Source of the DNA: JBBECF01 sp040881945
GTDB lineage: Bacteria; Pseudomonadota; Alphaproteobacteria; Dongiales; Dongiaceae
NCBI GenBank assembly: GCA_040881945.1
Contig: JBBECF010000124.1
Location: 1 to 20,747 of the forward strand
Length of the DNA stretch: 20,747 nucleotides
Direction: 5' to 3'
A model generated the notes under the pieces. The model saw only the letters and a program-made list of their open reading frames with translations. It was not told the origin of the DNA and did no database searches. Position 1 is the stretch's first letter, and each line of letters starts with the position of its first letter. Below, piece by piece: positions 13,817 to 20,747 of this stretch. The translations under genes were made by a program, and so were the position numbers.

Positions 13817-14806
13817 ATGAGAAGACTGGCATTGACGCTGGCCGCGCTCGCCGCGGGACTTTCGGCCCCGGCGGCGGCGGCGGAGAAGGTGACGCTGCAA
13901 CTGAAGTGGGTCACCCAGGCCCAGTTCGCGGGCTACTACGTGGCCAAGGAAAAGGGCTTCTACGACGCGGCCGGATTGGACGTGACCATCAATCCGGGCG
14001 GGCCCGACATCGCGCCGCCGCAGGTGATCGCAGGCGGCGGCGCCGACGTCATCATCGACTGGATGCCGTCGGCTCTGGCGTCGCGCGAGAAGGGCGTGGC
14101 GCTCGTCAACATCGCCCAGCCGTTCAAGCGGTCCGGGATGATGCTGACCTGCCGCAAGGAGACCGGCATCGCCGCCCCCGCCGACTTGCGCGGGCGCACG
14201 CTGGGCGTCTGGTTCTACGGCAACGAATATCCGTTCCTGAGCTGGATGGCGAAGCTCGGCATCCCGACGACCGGCGGCGCCGACGGCGCCACCGTGCTGA
14301 AGCAGGGGTTCAACGTCGACCCGCTGCTGCAGAAGCAGGCCGACTGCATCTCCACCATGACCTATAACGAGTACTGGCAGGTCATCGACGCCGGGCTGAC
14401 GCCGGCGGACCTCGTGGTCTTCAAGTACGAGGACGAGGGCGTGGCGACGCTCGAGGACGGCCTCTATGCGCTCGAGGACCGGTTGCAGGACGCCGCCTTC
14501 GTCGACCGCATGGCGCGCTTCGTCAAGGCCAGCATGCAGGGCTGGGCCTGGGCGCGCGAGAACCCGAAGGAGGCGGCGCTTATCGTCCTTGAGAATGACG
14601 CCACCGGCGCACAGACCGAGACGCACCAGGTGCGCATGATGGGCGAGATCAACAAGCTGACGGAAGGCTCGACCGGCAAGCTCGATCCGGCGGATTACGA
14701 GCGCACGGTTCGGACGCTGCTGTCCGGCGGCTCCGATCCGGTCATCACCAAGGCGCCGGCCGGCGCCTGGACGCATGCGGTGACCGACAAGGCGCTCGGT
14801 ATGTGA
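13817..14806 (+). CDS. ABC importer periplasmic binding protein, NMT1/THI5-like
   Basis: A 329-residue secreted protein with signal peptide MRRLALTLAALAAGLSAPAAAA. The mature start KVTLQLKWVTQAQFAGYYVA then KEKGFYDAAGLDV is the classic NMT1/THI5-like pattern seen in binding proteins for pyrimidine-like compounds such as the thiamin precursor ThiY family. Further markers are GGGADVIIDWMPSALAS and ADLRGRTLGVW. It would deliver ligand to the two permeases upstream. The ligand is not proven: uracil/thymine or another pyrimidine is inferred from the operon. The start at ATG 13817 has GGGAG 8 nt upstream; the ATG at 13802 would lengthen the n-region. An 89-bp gap to the next gene divides the two transporter modules. 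Confidence 0.9.
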   Translation: MRRLALTLAALAAGLSAPAAAAEKVTLQLKWVTQAQFAGYYVAKEKGFYDAAGLDVTINPGGPDIAPPQVIAGGGADVIIDWMPSALASREKGVALVNIAQPFKRSGMMLTCRKETGIAAPADLRGRTLGVWFYGNEYPFLSWMAKLGIPTTGGADGATVLKQGFNVDPLLQKQADCISTMTYNEYWQVIDAGLTPADLVVFKYEDEGVATLEDGLYALEDRLQDAAFVDRMARFVKASMQGWAWARENPKEAALIVLENDATGAQTETHQVRMMGEINKLTEGSTGKLDPADYERTVRTLLSGGSDPVITKAPAGAWTHAVTDKALGM

Positions 14807-14895
14807 GGCAAGGGGGCGGCGACCGCACGTCCGTGCTATCGTGCGCGCCGTCCGTTTGACAACGAATCAACAACCCGATGGGAGGATCGTAAGTC

Positions 14896-15891
14896 ATGGA
14901 TAGATTGAGACGAGTCGTGATGGCCGGGCTGGCGACGGCCGTCGTCGCGGCGCTCGGCGTCGTGCCGGCCGCGGCCCAGGAGAAGCTGAAGGTCGCCGCG
15001 ATCTACACCGTGCCGGTGGAGCAGCAATGGGTGAGCCGCATCCACAAGGCGCTGAACGCGGCGCAGACACGCGGCGACATCGAGTACGTGTGGTCGGAGA
15101 ACGTCACCAACACGGACTATGAGCGGGTGATGCGCGAATACGCCGAGGCCGGCCACGGCCTGGTCGTCGGCGAGGTCTTCGGGGTCGAGCGCGCGGCGCG
15201 CAAGGTCGCCGCCGACTATCCCAAGACCGCGTTCCTGATGGGCTCCAGCTTCGGGCCGTCCGGCGACAACTTTTCGGTGTTCGACAACTGGATCCAGGAG
15301 CCGTCGTTCCTGACCGGCATGATCGCCGGGGCGCTGACCAAATCCAACGTCATCGGCATGGTCGGCGGCTATCCGATCCCCGAGGTGAACCGGCTGATGA
15401 ACGCCTTCATGGACGGCGCCCGCGAGACGAACCCGGACGTGAAGTTCCAGGTCAGCTTCATCGGCAGTTGGTTCGACCCGCCCAAGGCCAAGGAGGCGGC
15501 CTTCGCCCAGATCGATTCGGGCGCCGATCTCATGTACGCCGAGCGCTTCGGCGTCTCGGACGCGGCGCGCGAGCGCAAGGTCCTGGCCATCGGCAACGTC
15601 ATCGACACCCAGTCGGAATATCCCGAGACCGTGGTCGCCTCGGCCCTGTGGCACATGGAGCCGACCATCGACCGGGCGATCGGGCGGGTGCGCGCCGGAA
15701 CCTTCGGCGCCGAGGATTACGGCCAGTATTCGACGATGAAGTTCGGCGGCGCCGGCCTGGCGCCGTTCGGCACCTTCGAGGACAAGATCCCGGCCGACGT
15801 CAAGGCCAAGGTGCTGGCGCGCGAACAGGAGATCCGCGACGGCCTGTACCGCGTCAACGTCAACGATTCGGAGCCCAAGCCGACCTCATGA
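14896..15891 (+). CDS. BMP-family (PnrA-like) nucleoside-binding periplasmic protein
   Basis: A 331-residue protein with signal peptide MDRLRRVVMAGLATAVVAAL followed by GVVPAAAQ and no lipobox cysteine, so it is probably soluble in the periplasm. Features of the BMP/PnrA class are KVAAIYTVPVEQQWVSRIHKAL, the DYERVMREYAEAGHGLVVGE segment, TAFLMGSS, NVIGMVGGYPIPEVNRLMNAF and FDPPKAKEAAFAQIDSGADL. Members bind purine or pyrimidine nucleosides, some other ligands. GGGAGG at 14881-14886 precedes ATG 14896. No strong promoter was seen in the 89-bp gap, though a TTGACA lies at 14856-14861 without a good -10. The stop overlaps the ATPase start as ATGA. Confidence 0.92.
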   Translation: MDRLRRVVMAGLATAVVAALGVVPAAAQEKLKVAAIYTVPVEQQWVSRIHKALNAAQTRGDIEYVWSENVTNTDYERVMREYAEAGHGLVVGEVFGVERAARKVAADYPKTAFLMGSSFGPSGDNFSVFDNWIQEPSFLTGMIAGALTKSNVIGMVGGYPIPEVNRLMNAFMDGARETNPDVKFQVSFIGSWFDPPKAKEAAFAQIDSGADLMYAERFGVSDAARERKVLAIGNVIDTQSEYPETVVASALWHMEPTIDRAIGRVRAGTFGAEDYGQYSTMKFGGAGLAPFGTFEDKIPADVKAKVLAREQEIRDGLYRVNVNDSEPKPTS

Positions 15892-17438
15892 TCCAGGAGG
15901 GGGCCGTCGGGCCGGAGGTCGTGCTCCGGCTCGACGGCGTCAGCAAGCGGTTCGGGGCGCTGCTCGCCAACGACGCCATCGACGTCGAGCTGCGCCGCGG
16001 CGAGGTCGTGGCGCTGCTTGGCGAGAACGGCGCCGGCAAGACCACGCTCATGAACATCCTGTTCGGCCATTACCTGGCCGACGCGGGCAGCGTGGCGGTG
16101 TTTGGCCGGAAGCTGCCGCCGGGTTCGCCGCACGCCGCCATCGCCGCCGGCGTCGGCATGGTGCACCAGCATTTCGCCTTGGCCGACAACCTCAGCGTGC
16201 TCGACAACGTGCTGGTCGGCACCGAGCGGCTGTGGCGGCCCTGGGCCGACCGGCGCGCCGGCCGGCGCCGGCTGCGCGAACTGGCCGCCGGCTTCGGGCT
16301 GGCGGTCGACCCGGACGCCGCCGTCGGCGAGCTGTCGGTCGGCGAGCGCCAGCGCGTCGAGATCCTCAAGGCGCTCTATCGCGACGCCCGCATCCTCATC
16401 CTCGACGAGCCGACCGCGGTGCTGACGCCGCAGGAGACGGAGTCGCTGTTCGCCACCCTCGGGCGTCTGGTCGCGCTCGGGCTTTCGATCCTGTTCATCA
16501 CGCACAAGCTGAACGAGGTCATGGCGGTGAGCAGCCGCGTCGTCGTGCTGCGCGGCGGCCGCAAGGTGGCCGACCTGGCGACCGCCGCCACCGACCGCGC
16601 CGAGCTGGCCGAGCTGATGGTCGGGCGGCCCCTGCCGGAGCCGGTGCGCGCGCCGCTCGCGCCCGGCGAAACGGTGCTGGCGCTGGACGGGGTGAGCGTC
16701 GCCGACCCGCACGGCCGGCGGCTGCTCGACGGCGCCTCGCTGACGGTGCGCCGGCACGAGATCGTCGGCATCGCCGGCGTCTCCGGCAACGGCCAGGCGG
16801 CGCTTGCCGGGCTGGTCGCGGGGACCGTCCATCCGGCGGACGGGCGCCTCGTCCTGTTCGGGACGCCGGTCGCCCGGGCGCGGCCGGCCGAGATGGTCGC
16901 GCGCGGCGTCGGCCGCGTCCCCGAAGACCGCCACGCGGTCGGCCTGGTCGCCGACATGACGGTGGCCGAGAACCTGATCGCCGAGTGCTACCGCGCGGCG
17001 CCGTTCAGCCGGCTGGGGTTCCTCAGCCGCGGCGCGGCGCGGCGTCACGCCGAACGGATCGTCGCTGAATTCGACGTGCGCTGCCCGTCGCCCGACGCGC
17101 CCGTGCGCAGTCTTTCGGGCGGCAACATGCAGAAGCTGATCCTCGGCCGGGTGCTGTCGCAGGACCCCGGCCTGATCCTGGCCAACCAACCGACCCGGGG
17201 CCTCGACGTCGGCGCCGTCGCCTATGTGCACGAGCGGCTGTTGGCGGCGCGCGCCGCCGGCGCCGGCGTGCTGCTGATCTCCGAGGACCTCGACGAGATC
17301 CTGGCGCTCGCCGACCGCATTGCGGTGATCCATCGCGGCCGGCTCAGCACGCCGCTGCCGCGCGAGGCGGTGACGATCCGCGACATCGGCCTGATGATGG
17401 CGGGCCAGGCGTCGGAGCCGCGCGGCCATGCGGCTTGA
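15888..17438 (+). CDS. Double-domain ATPase of a BMP-type nucleoside ABC importer
   Basis: A 516-residue protein with two fused ABC domains, as in NupO/YufO and sugar RbsA-type ATPases. Domain 1 is canonical: Walker A GENGAGKTT (45-53), signature LSVGERQ (149-155), Walker B ILILDEPTA (D173, E174) and THKL. Domain 2 is degenerate: GVSGNGQAAL in place of Walker A, signature LSGGNMQ (409-415) and ILANQPTRGLD, with N433-Q434 replacing the catalytic D-E. One active site is usual in this family, so this is not decay. ATG 15888 overlaps the binding-protein gene by 4 bp, and the 3' end overlaps the next permease by 11 bp. Confidence 0.94.
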   Translation: MIQEGAVGPEVVLRLDGVSKRFGALLANDAIDVELRRGEVVALLGENGAGKTTLMNILFGHYLADAGSVAVFGRKLPPGSPHAAIAAGVGMVHQHFALADNLSVLDNVLVGTERLWRPWADRRAGRRRLRELAAGFGLAVDPDAAVGELSVGERQRVEILKALYRDARILILDEPTAVLTPQETESLFATLGRLVALGLSILFITHKLNEVMAVSSRVVVLRGGRKVADLATAATDRAELAELMVGRPLPEPVRAPLAPGETVLALDGVSVADPHGRRLLDGASLTVRRHEIVGIAGVSGNGQAALAGLVAGTVHPADGRLVLFGTPVARARPAEMVARGVGRVPEDRHAVGLVADMTVAENLIAECYRAAPFSRLGFLSRGAARRHAERIVAEFDVRCPSPDAPVRSLSGGNMQKLILGRVLSQDPGLILANQPTRGLDVGAVAYVHERLLAARAAGAGVLLISEDLDEILALADRIAVIHRGRLSTPLPREAVTIRDIGLMMAGQASEPRGHAA

Positions 17439-18477
17439 GGCGCGCGAGCGCACGCCGCTCCTCGCCTCGCTGCTGGCGCCGGTCGGCGCCGTCGCCGTCG
17501 GGCTGACGCTGTGCGCGGTCCTGGTGGCGTGGAGCGGCGCGCCGGTGCTGACCGCCTATGGGCTGCTGTTCCGCGGCGCGCTCGGCTCCGGCTTCGCGCT
17601 CGCCGAGACGCTGTCGCGGGCGACGCCGCTGATCCTCACCGGGCTGGCCGCCGCCGTCGCCTTCCGCGCCAAGCTGTGGAACATCGGCGCCGAAGGGCAG
17701 CTCTACGCCGGGGCGCTCGCGGCGACGGTGCTCGGCACCGGGGCGGTCACGCTCCCGGCCGCGCTGCTGGTGCCGCTGCTGCTGGTGGCGGGCGCCGTCG
17801 CCGGGGCGTTGCTGCTGCTCGGGCCGGTCGTGCTCAAGCTGCGCTTCGGGGTCGACGAGGTGGTCACGACCCTGCTGCTCAACTTCGTCATGCTGCTGCT
17901 CGTCAGCCTGCTGCTCGAAGGCCCGCTCAAGGACCCGATGGGCCTCGGTTGGCCGCAGGCGGCGCCGATCGTGCCCGAGGGCGAGCTGCCGAAGCTGGTG
18001 CCCGGCCTGCGCCTGCATGCCGGGCTGCTGCTGGCGCTGGCGGCGGCGGTCCTGGTCTGGGTGGTGATCGGCCGGACCACGCTCGGCTATGCGATCCGGG
18101 CGGTCGGCCTCAACGCCCGCGCGGCCGCCTTCGCCGGCATTCCGGTCGATTCCGTGATGCTGCGCGTCGCGCTGCTGTCGGGCGGCCTCGCCGGGCTGGC
18201 CGGCGTCGGCGAGGTCGCCGGGCTCAAGGGCAACCTCACGCTCGACCTGTCGCCGGGCTTCGGCTACAGCGGCATCGTCGTCGCCATGCTGGCGCAGCTC
18301 CACCCGCTCGGCGTCGTCGTGGCGGCGGTGTTCGTCGCCGGTCTGTTCGTCGGCGCCGACGCCATGAGCCGGGCGGTCACCGTGCCAAGCTACATCGCCG
18401 ACGTGATCGTCGCCGTGTCGCTGCTGTGCATGTTGGTGGCGATATTGCTGGCACGCTATCGCTGGCGTCGCGGGTAA
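17428..18477 (+). CDS. Nucleoside ABC importer permease A (BPD_transp_2, YufP/NupP type)
   Basis: A 349-residue membrane protein with about ten hydrophobic segments. Family hallmarks are LILTGLAAAVAFRAKLWNIGAEGQLYAGAL, FGVDEVVTTLLLNFVMLLLV, and TTLGYAIRAVGLNARAAAFAGIPV with GLKGNLTLDLSPGFGYSGIVVAML. This is the YufP/NupP-type half of the channel served by the BMP protein and double ATPase. The start at ATG 17428 lies 11 bp inside the ATPase gene. There are 4 bp to permease B, so the two are almost certainly co-translated. Confidence 0.93.
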   Translation: MRLEARERTPLLASLLAPVGAVAVGLTLCAVLVAWSGAPVLTAYGLLFRGALGSGFALAETLSRATPLILTGLAAAVAFRAKLWNIGAEGQLYAGALAATVLGTGAVTLPAALLVPLLLVAGAVAGALLLLGPVVLKLRFGVDEVVTTLLLNFVMLLLVSLLLEGPLKDPMGLGWPQAAPIVPEGELPKLVPGLRLHAGLLLALAAAVLVWVVIGRTTLGYAIRAVGLNARAAAFAGIPVDSVMLRVALLSGGLAGLAGVGEVAGLKGNLTLDLSPGFGYSGIVVAMLAQLHPLGVVVAAVFVAGLFVGADAMSRAVTVPSYIADVIVAVSLLCMLVAILLARYRWRRG

Positions 18478-18481
18478 TCCC

Positions 18482-19423
18482 ATGGAATGGCTGGAGCTGT
18501 TCTTCGCCGCCGGCTTCTGGGTCGCCGCCGTGCGCATCGCCACGCCGCTGATCTTCGGCACGCTGGGCGAGCTGATCTGCGAACGGGCCGGGGTGCTCAA
18601 CCTTGGCATCGAGGGCATCATGACGCTGGGCGCCATGGTCGGCTGGATGGCGGTCTATCAGGGCGCCGATCTGTGGGCGGGCGTGGCGCTGGCCGCCGCC
18701 GCCGGCGGGCTGTTCGGCCTGCTGCACGGGCTGCTGACGGTGCCGCTCGGCCTGTCGCAGCACGTTTCGGGCATCGGCATCACCCTGCTCGGGACCAGCC
18801 TGTCCTATTACGTCTACCGCCTGGTGCTGCCGCAGGTCACGTCCCCGCCGCGCATCGCGCCGTTCGAGCCGCTGGCCGTGCCCTATCTCGTCGACCTGCC
18901 GCTGCTCGGCCCGGCCTTGTTCAACCAGACGCCGCTCACCTACCTCGCCTTTGCCGCCGTGGTCGCGGTCGCCTTCGTGCTCTACGCGACGCCGATCGGG
19001 CTCGCCGTGCGCATGGTGGGCGAGAACCCGGCGGCGGCCGAGGCGCAAGGCATCGACGTGGTCGCGGTGCGCCTGGGCGCGGTCGTCGCCGGCAGCGCTC
19101 TGATGGCCGTCGGCGGCGCCTTCCTCACCATGTCGGCGTTCAACGCCTTCTTCTTCAACATGGTCAACGGCCGCGGCTGGATCTGCATCGCGCTCGTCGT
19201 GTTCGCCTCGTGGCGGCCGGGCAAGGCGCTGCTCGGCGCCCTGCTGTTCGCCGCCTTCGACGCCTACCAGATCCGCCTGCAGCAGCTCGTCGGCGGCGTC
19301 GTGCCCTATCAGATCTTCCTCATGCTGCCCTATCTGATGAGCATCCTGGCGCTGATCGCCATGTCGCGGCGCGCCGGCTATCCGCGGGCGCTCATGGTGC
19401 CCTATCGCAAGGGGGAGCGGTGA
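18482..19423 (+). CDS. Nucleoside ABC importer permease B (BPD_transp_2, YufQ/NupQ type)
   Basis: A 313-residue membrane protein with eight to nine hydrophobic segments. Hallmarks are RIATPLIFGTLGELICERAGVLNLGIEGIMTLGA, the GLSQHVSGIGITLLGTSLSYY stretch, LAVRMVGENPAAAEAQGIDV, and NMVNGRGWICIALVVFASWRP with PGKALLGALLF. It forms the channel together with permease A. The stop overlaps the deaminase start by one base (TGATG), which ties transport and deamination into one transcript. Confidence 0.93.
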   Translation: MEWLELFFAAGFWVAAVRIATPLIFGTLGELICERAGVLNLGIEGIMTLGAMVGWMAVYQGADLWAGVALAAAAGGLFGLLHGLLTVPLGLSQHVSGIGITLLGTSLSYYVYRLVLPQVTSPPRIAPFEPLAVPYLVDLPLLGPALFNQTPLTYLAFAAVVAVAFVLYATPIGLAVRMVGENPAAAEAQGIDVVAVRLGAVVAGSALMAVGGAFLTMSAFNAFFFNMVNGRGWICIALVVFASWRPGKALLGALLFAAFDAYQIRLQQLVGGVVPYQIFLMLPYLMSILALIAMSRRAGYPRALMVPYRKGER

Positions 19424-20694
19424 TGGACCTGATCCTGCGCGGCGCGAACCTGCCGGACGGCCGCACCGGCCTCGACATCGGCATCGCGGGCGAGCGCATC
19501 GTGGCCGTCGAGCCGCGGCTTCCGGCGCGAGGCGCGCGCGAGATCGACGCCACGGGCCGCCTGGTGACGCCGCCGTTCGTGGACGCTCATTTCCATATGG
19601 ACTCGACGCTCAGCTTCGGCCAGCCGCGGGTCAACCGCTCCGGCACGCTGATCGAGGGCATCGCCCTGTGGGGCGAGCTCAAACCCCTGCTCACCCAGGA
19701 AGCGGTCGCCGAACGCGCGCTCGCCTATTGCGACTGGGCGGCGGCGCGCGGGCTGCTCGCCATCCGCAGCCACGTCGACATCTGCGATCCGCGTCTGCTC
19801 GCCGTCGACGCCCTCCTGGAGGTGCGCCGCCGGGTCAAACCCTATCTCGACCTGCAGCTCGTCGCCTTCCCGCAGGACGGGTTCTACCGTTCCCCCGGCG
19901 CGTCCGAACAACTCGAGCGGGCGCTCGACCGCGGCGTGGACGTGGTCGGCGGCATCCCGCATTTCGAGCGCAGCATGGCCGAAGGCGCCGCCTCGGTGCG
20001 GGCGCTGTGCGAGATCGCGGCGCGCCGCGGCCTGCCCGTGGACATGCATTGCGACGAGACCGACGACCCGCTGTCACGCCACGTCGAGACCCTGGCCGCC
20101 GAGACGGTCCGCCTCGGCCTCCAGGGGCGGGTCACCGGCTCGCACCTCACCTCGATGCATTCGATGGACAACTACTATGTCAGCAAGCTGATCCCGCTGA
20201 TGGCCGAGGCGCGCCTCAACGTCATCGCCAATCCGCTCATCAACATCACGATCCAGGGCCGCCACGACACCTATCCCAAGCGCCGCGGCATGACCCGCGT
20301 GCCCGAGCTGATGGCGGCTGGGCTGACCGTCGCCTTCGGCCAGGACTGCGTCATGGACCCGTGGTACCCGCTCGGCTCCGGCGACATGCTGGAGGTGGCG
20401 CAGATGGGCCTGCATGTCGCGCAGATGACCGGCCAGGAGGCGATGCGCGCCTGCTTCGCGGCGGTGACCGGGAACGGCGCCTGCGTCCTCGGCCTCGAAG
20501 GCTACGGCATGGCGCCCGGCTGTTTCGCCGATCTCGTCGTCCTCCAGGCGGCCGACCCGGTCGAGGCGATCCGCCTGCGCGCGACGCGGCTCTATGTGCT
20601 GCGCCGCGGCCGCGTCATCGCCGAGACGCCGCCGTCCGTCGCCCGCCTCGACCTGCCCGGCCGCCCCGCCGCCGTCGATTTCACGCGGCGATGA
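19423..20694 (+). CDS. codA: Cytosine deaminase-like amidohydrolase (CodA family)
   Basis: A 423-residue enzyme of the CodA branch of the amidohydrolase superfamily. Metal and catalytic residues are all present with a constant offset of five from E. coli CodA: H56 and H58 (DAHFHMD), H209, E212 (MHCDETDD), H241 (GSHLTSMH) and D308 (FGQDCVMD). The substrate glutamine is kept in LQLVAFPQDGF. It would turn cytosine into uracil, the substrate of PreT-PreA. One change stands out: the residue matching E. coli Asp314 is Cys309. Related purine or methylated pyrimidine deaminases remain possible. ATG 19423 has GGGGGAG upstream and overlaps the permease stop by one base. It is the last gene of the visible operon. 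Confidence 0.88.
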   Translation: MDLILRGANLPDGRTGLDIGIAGERIVAVEPRLPARGAREIDATGRLVTPPFVDAHFHMDSTLSFGQPRVNRSGTLIEGIALWGELKPLLTQEAVAERALAYCDWAAARGLLAIRSHVDICDPRLLAVDALLEVRRRVKPYLDLQLVAFPQDGFYRSPGASEQLERALDRGVDVVGGIPHFERSMAEGAASVRALCEIAARRGLPVDMHCDETDDPLSRHVETLAAETVRLGLQGRVTGSHLTSMHSMDNYYVSKLIPLMAEARLNVIANPLINITIQGRHDTYPKRRGMTRVPELMAAGLTVAFGQDCVMDPWYPLGSGDMLEVAQMGLHVAQMTGQEAMRACFAAVTGNGACVLGLEGYGMAPGCFADLVVLQAADPVEAIRLRATRLYVLRRGRVIAETPPSVARLDLPGRPAAVDFTRR

Positions 20695-20722
20695 AATTCG
20701 GCCAGCCGTTGCCGCGTCCGGC

Positions 20723-20747
20723 AATTTGCCGTACACTGCGGCAAATT
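20723..20747. repeat. Perfect inverted repeat at the right edge (operator or terminator)
   Basis: AATTTGCCG (20723-20731) and CGGCAAATT (20739-20747) are perfectly complementary around the 7-nt spacer TACACTG. The window ends on the last base, so it cannot be seen whether a T-tract follows. It lies 29 bp after the deaminase stop. It may be the operon terminator, or an operator/promoter (TACACT as -10) of the next gene. Confidence 0.55.

Noticed and set aside
14856..14861. TTGACA as a separate promoter for the nucleoside importer
   Set aside because: No acceptable -10 hexamer lies 16-18 bp downstream, so I did not list it as a promoter.
16749..17196. Degenerate second ABC domain as a sign of gene decay
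   Set aside because: Loss of Walker residues in the second domain is typical of this double-ATPase family; the frame is intact.
1..20747. CRISPR array, tRNA or rRNA genes
   Set aside because: No regularly spaced repeats, cloverleaf-like segments or rRNA-like conserved stretches were seen in either strand by eye.

Overview
The window is about 70% GC chromosomal DNA from an alphaproteobacterium. The evidence is an RcdA/DUF1465 protein (cell-cycle protein of that class), a bL31 without zinc cysteines, a RutR-type regulator with its operator, and a class-A-like small heat-shock gene behind a sigma-32 promoter and a ROSE-type RNA thermometer. I cannot name the genus; a Rhodospirillales-like or Hyphomicrobiales-like relative is only a guess. 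No rRNA, tRNA, CRISPR array, prophage or transposase gene was seen.

Layout. (1) 1-6.1 kb: a housekeeping patchwork. It holds a TPR/SAM-methyltransferase gene running off the left edge (minus strand), a DEDDh exonuclease, rpmE (bL31), convergent rcdA, an hsp20 gene, then a secreted PQQ-type sugar/sorbosone dehydrogenase and a small secreted cytochrome c. Three copies of one hairpin-rich element bounded by CTAG lie here. Two are 121-bp full copies in opposite orientation bracketing rpmE-rcdA. The third is a 70-bp half copy between the cytochrome gene and rutR. (2) 6.1-20.7 kb: a pyrimidine catabolism locus. A divergent rutR-like gene faces a run of 11 same-strand genes. Between them lies a perfect operator palindrome (TGACCA-TT-TGGTCA) overlapping a good sigma-70 promoter.

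How the locus works (inference from families). A NitT/TauT-type importer with an NMT1/THI5-like binding protein and a BMP-type nucleoside importer bring in pyrimidine bases, nucleosides or related compounds. A CodA-like deaminase makes uracil from cytosine. PreT-PreA reduces uracil/thymine to the dihydropyrimidine. An M20-type amidohydrolase cleaves the N-carbamoyl-beta-amino acid to beta-alanine (or beta-aminoisobutyrate), CO2 and ammonia. The middle enzyme, dihydropyrimidinase, is not in the window. RutR would relieve repression when uracil/thymine is present.

Most noteworthy: the CTAG-bounded composite hairpin element, which supplies the stop codons of two genes; the sigma-32 promoter plus ROSE thermometer before hsp20; the RutR operator; the missing hydantoinase; and a Cys at the position of E. 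coli CodA Asp314.
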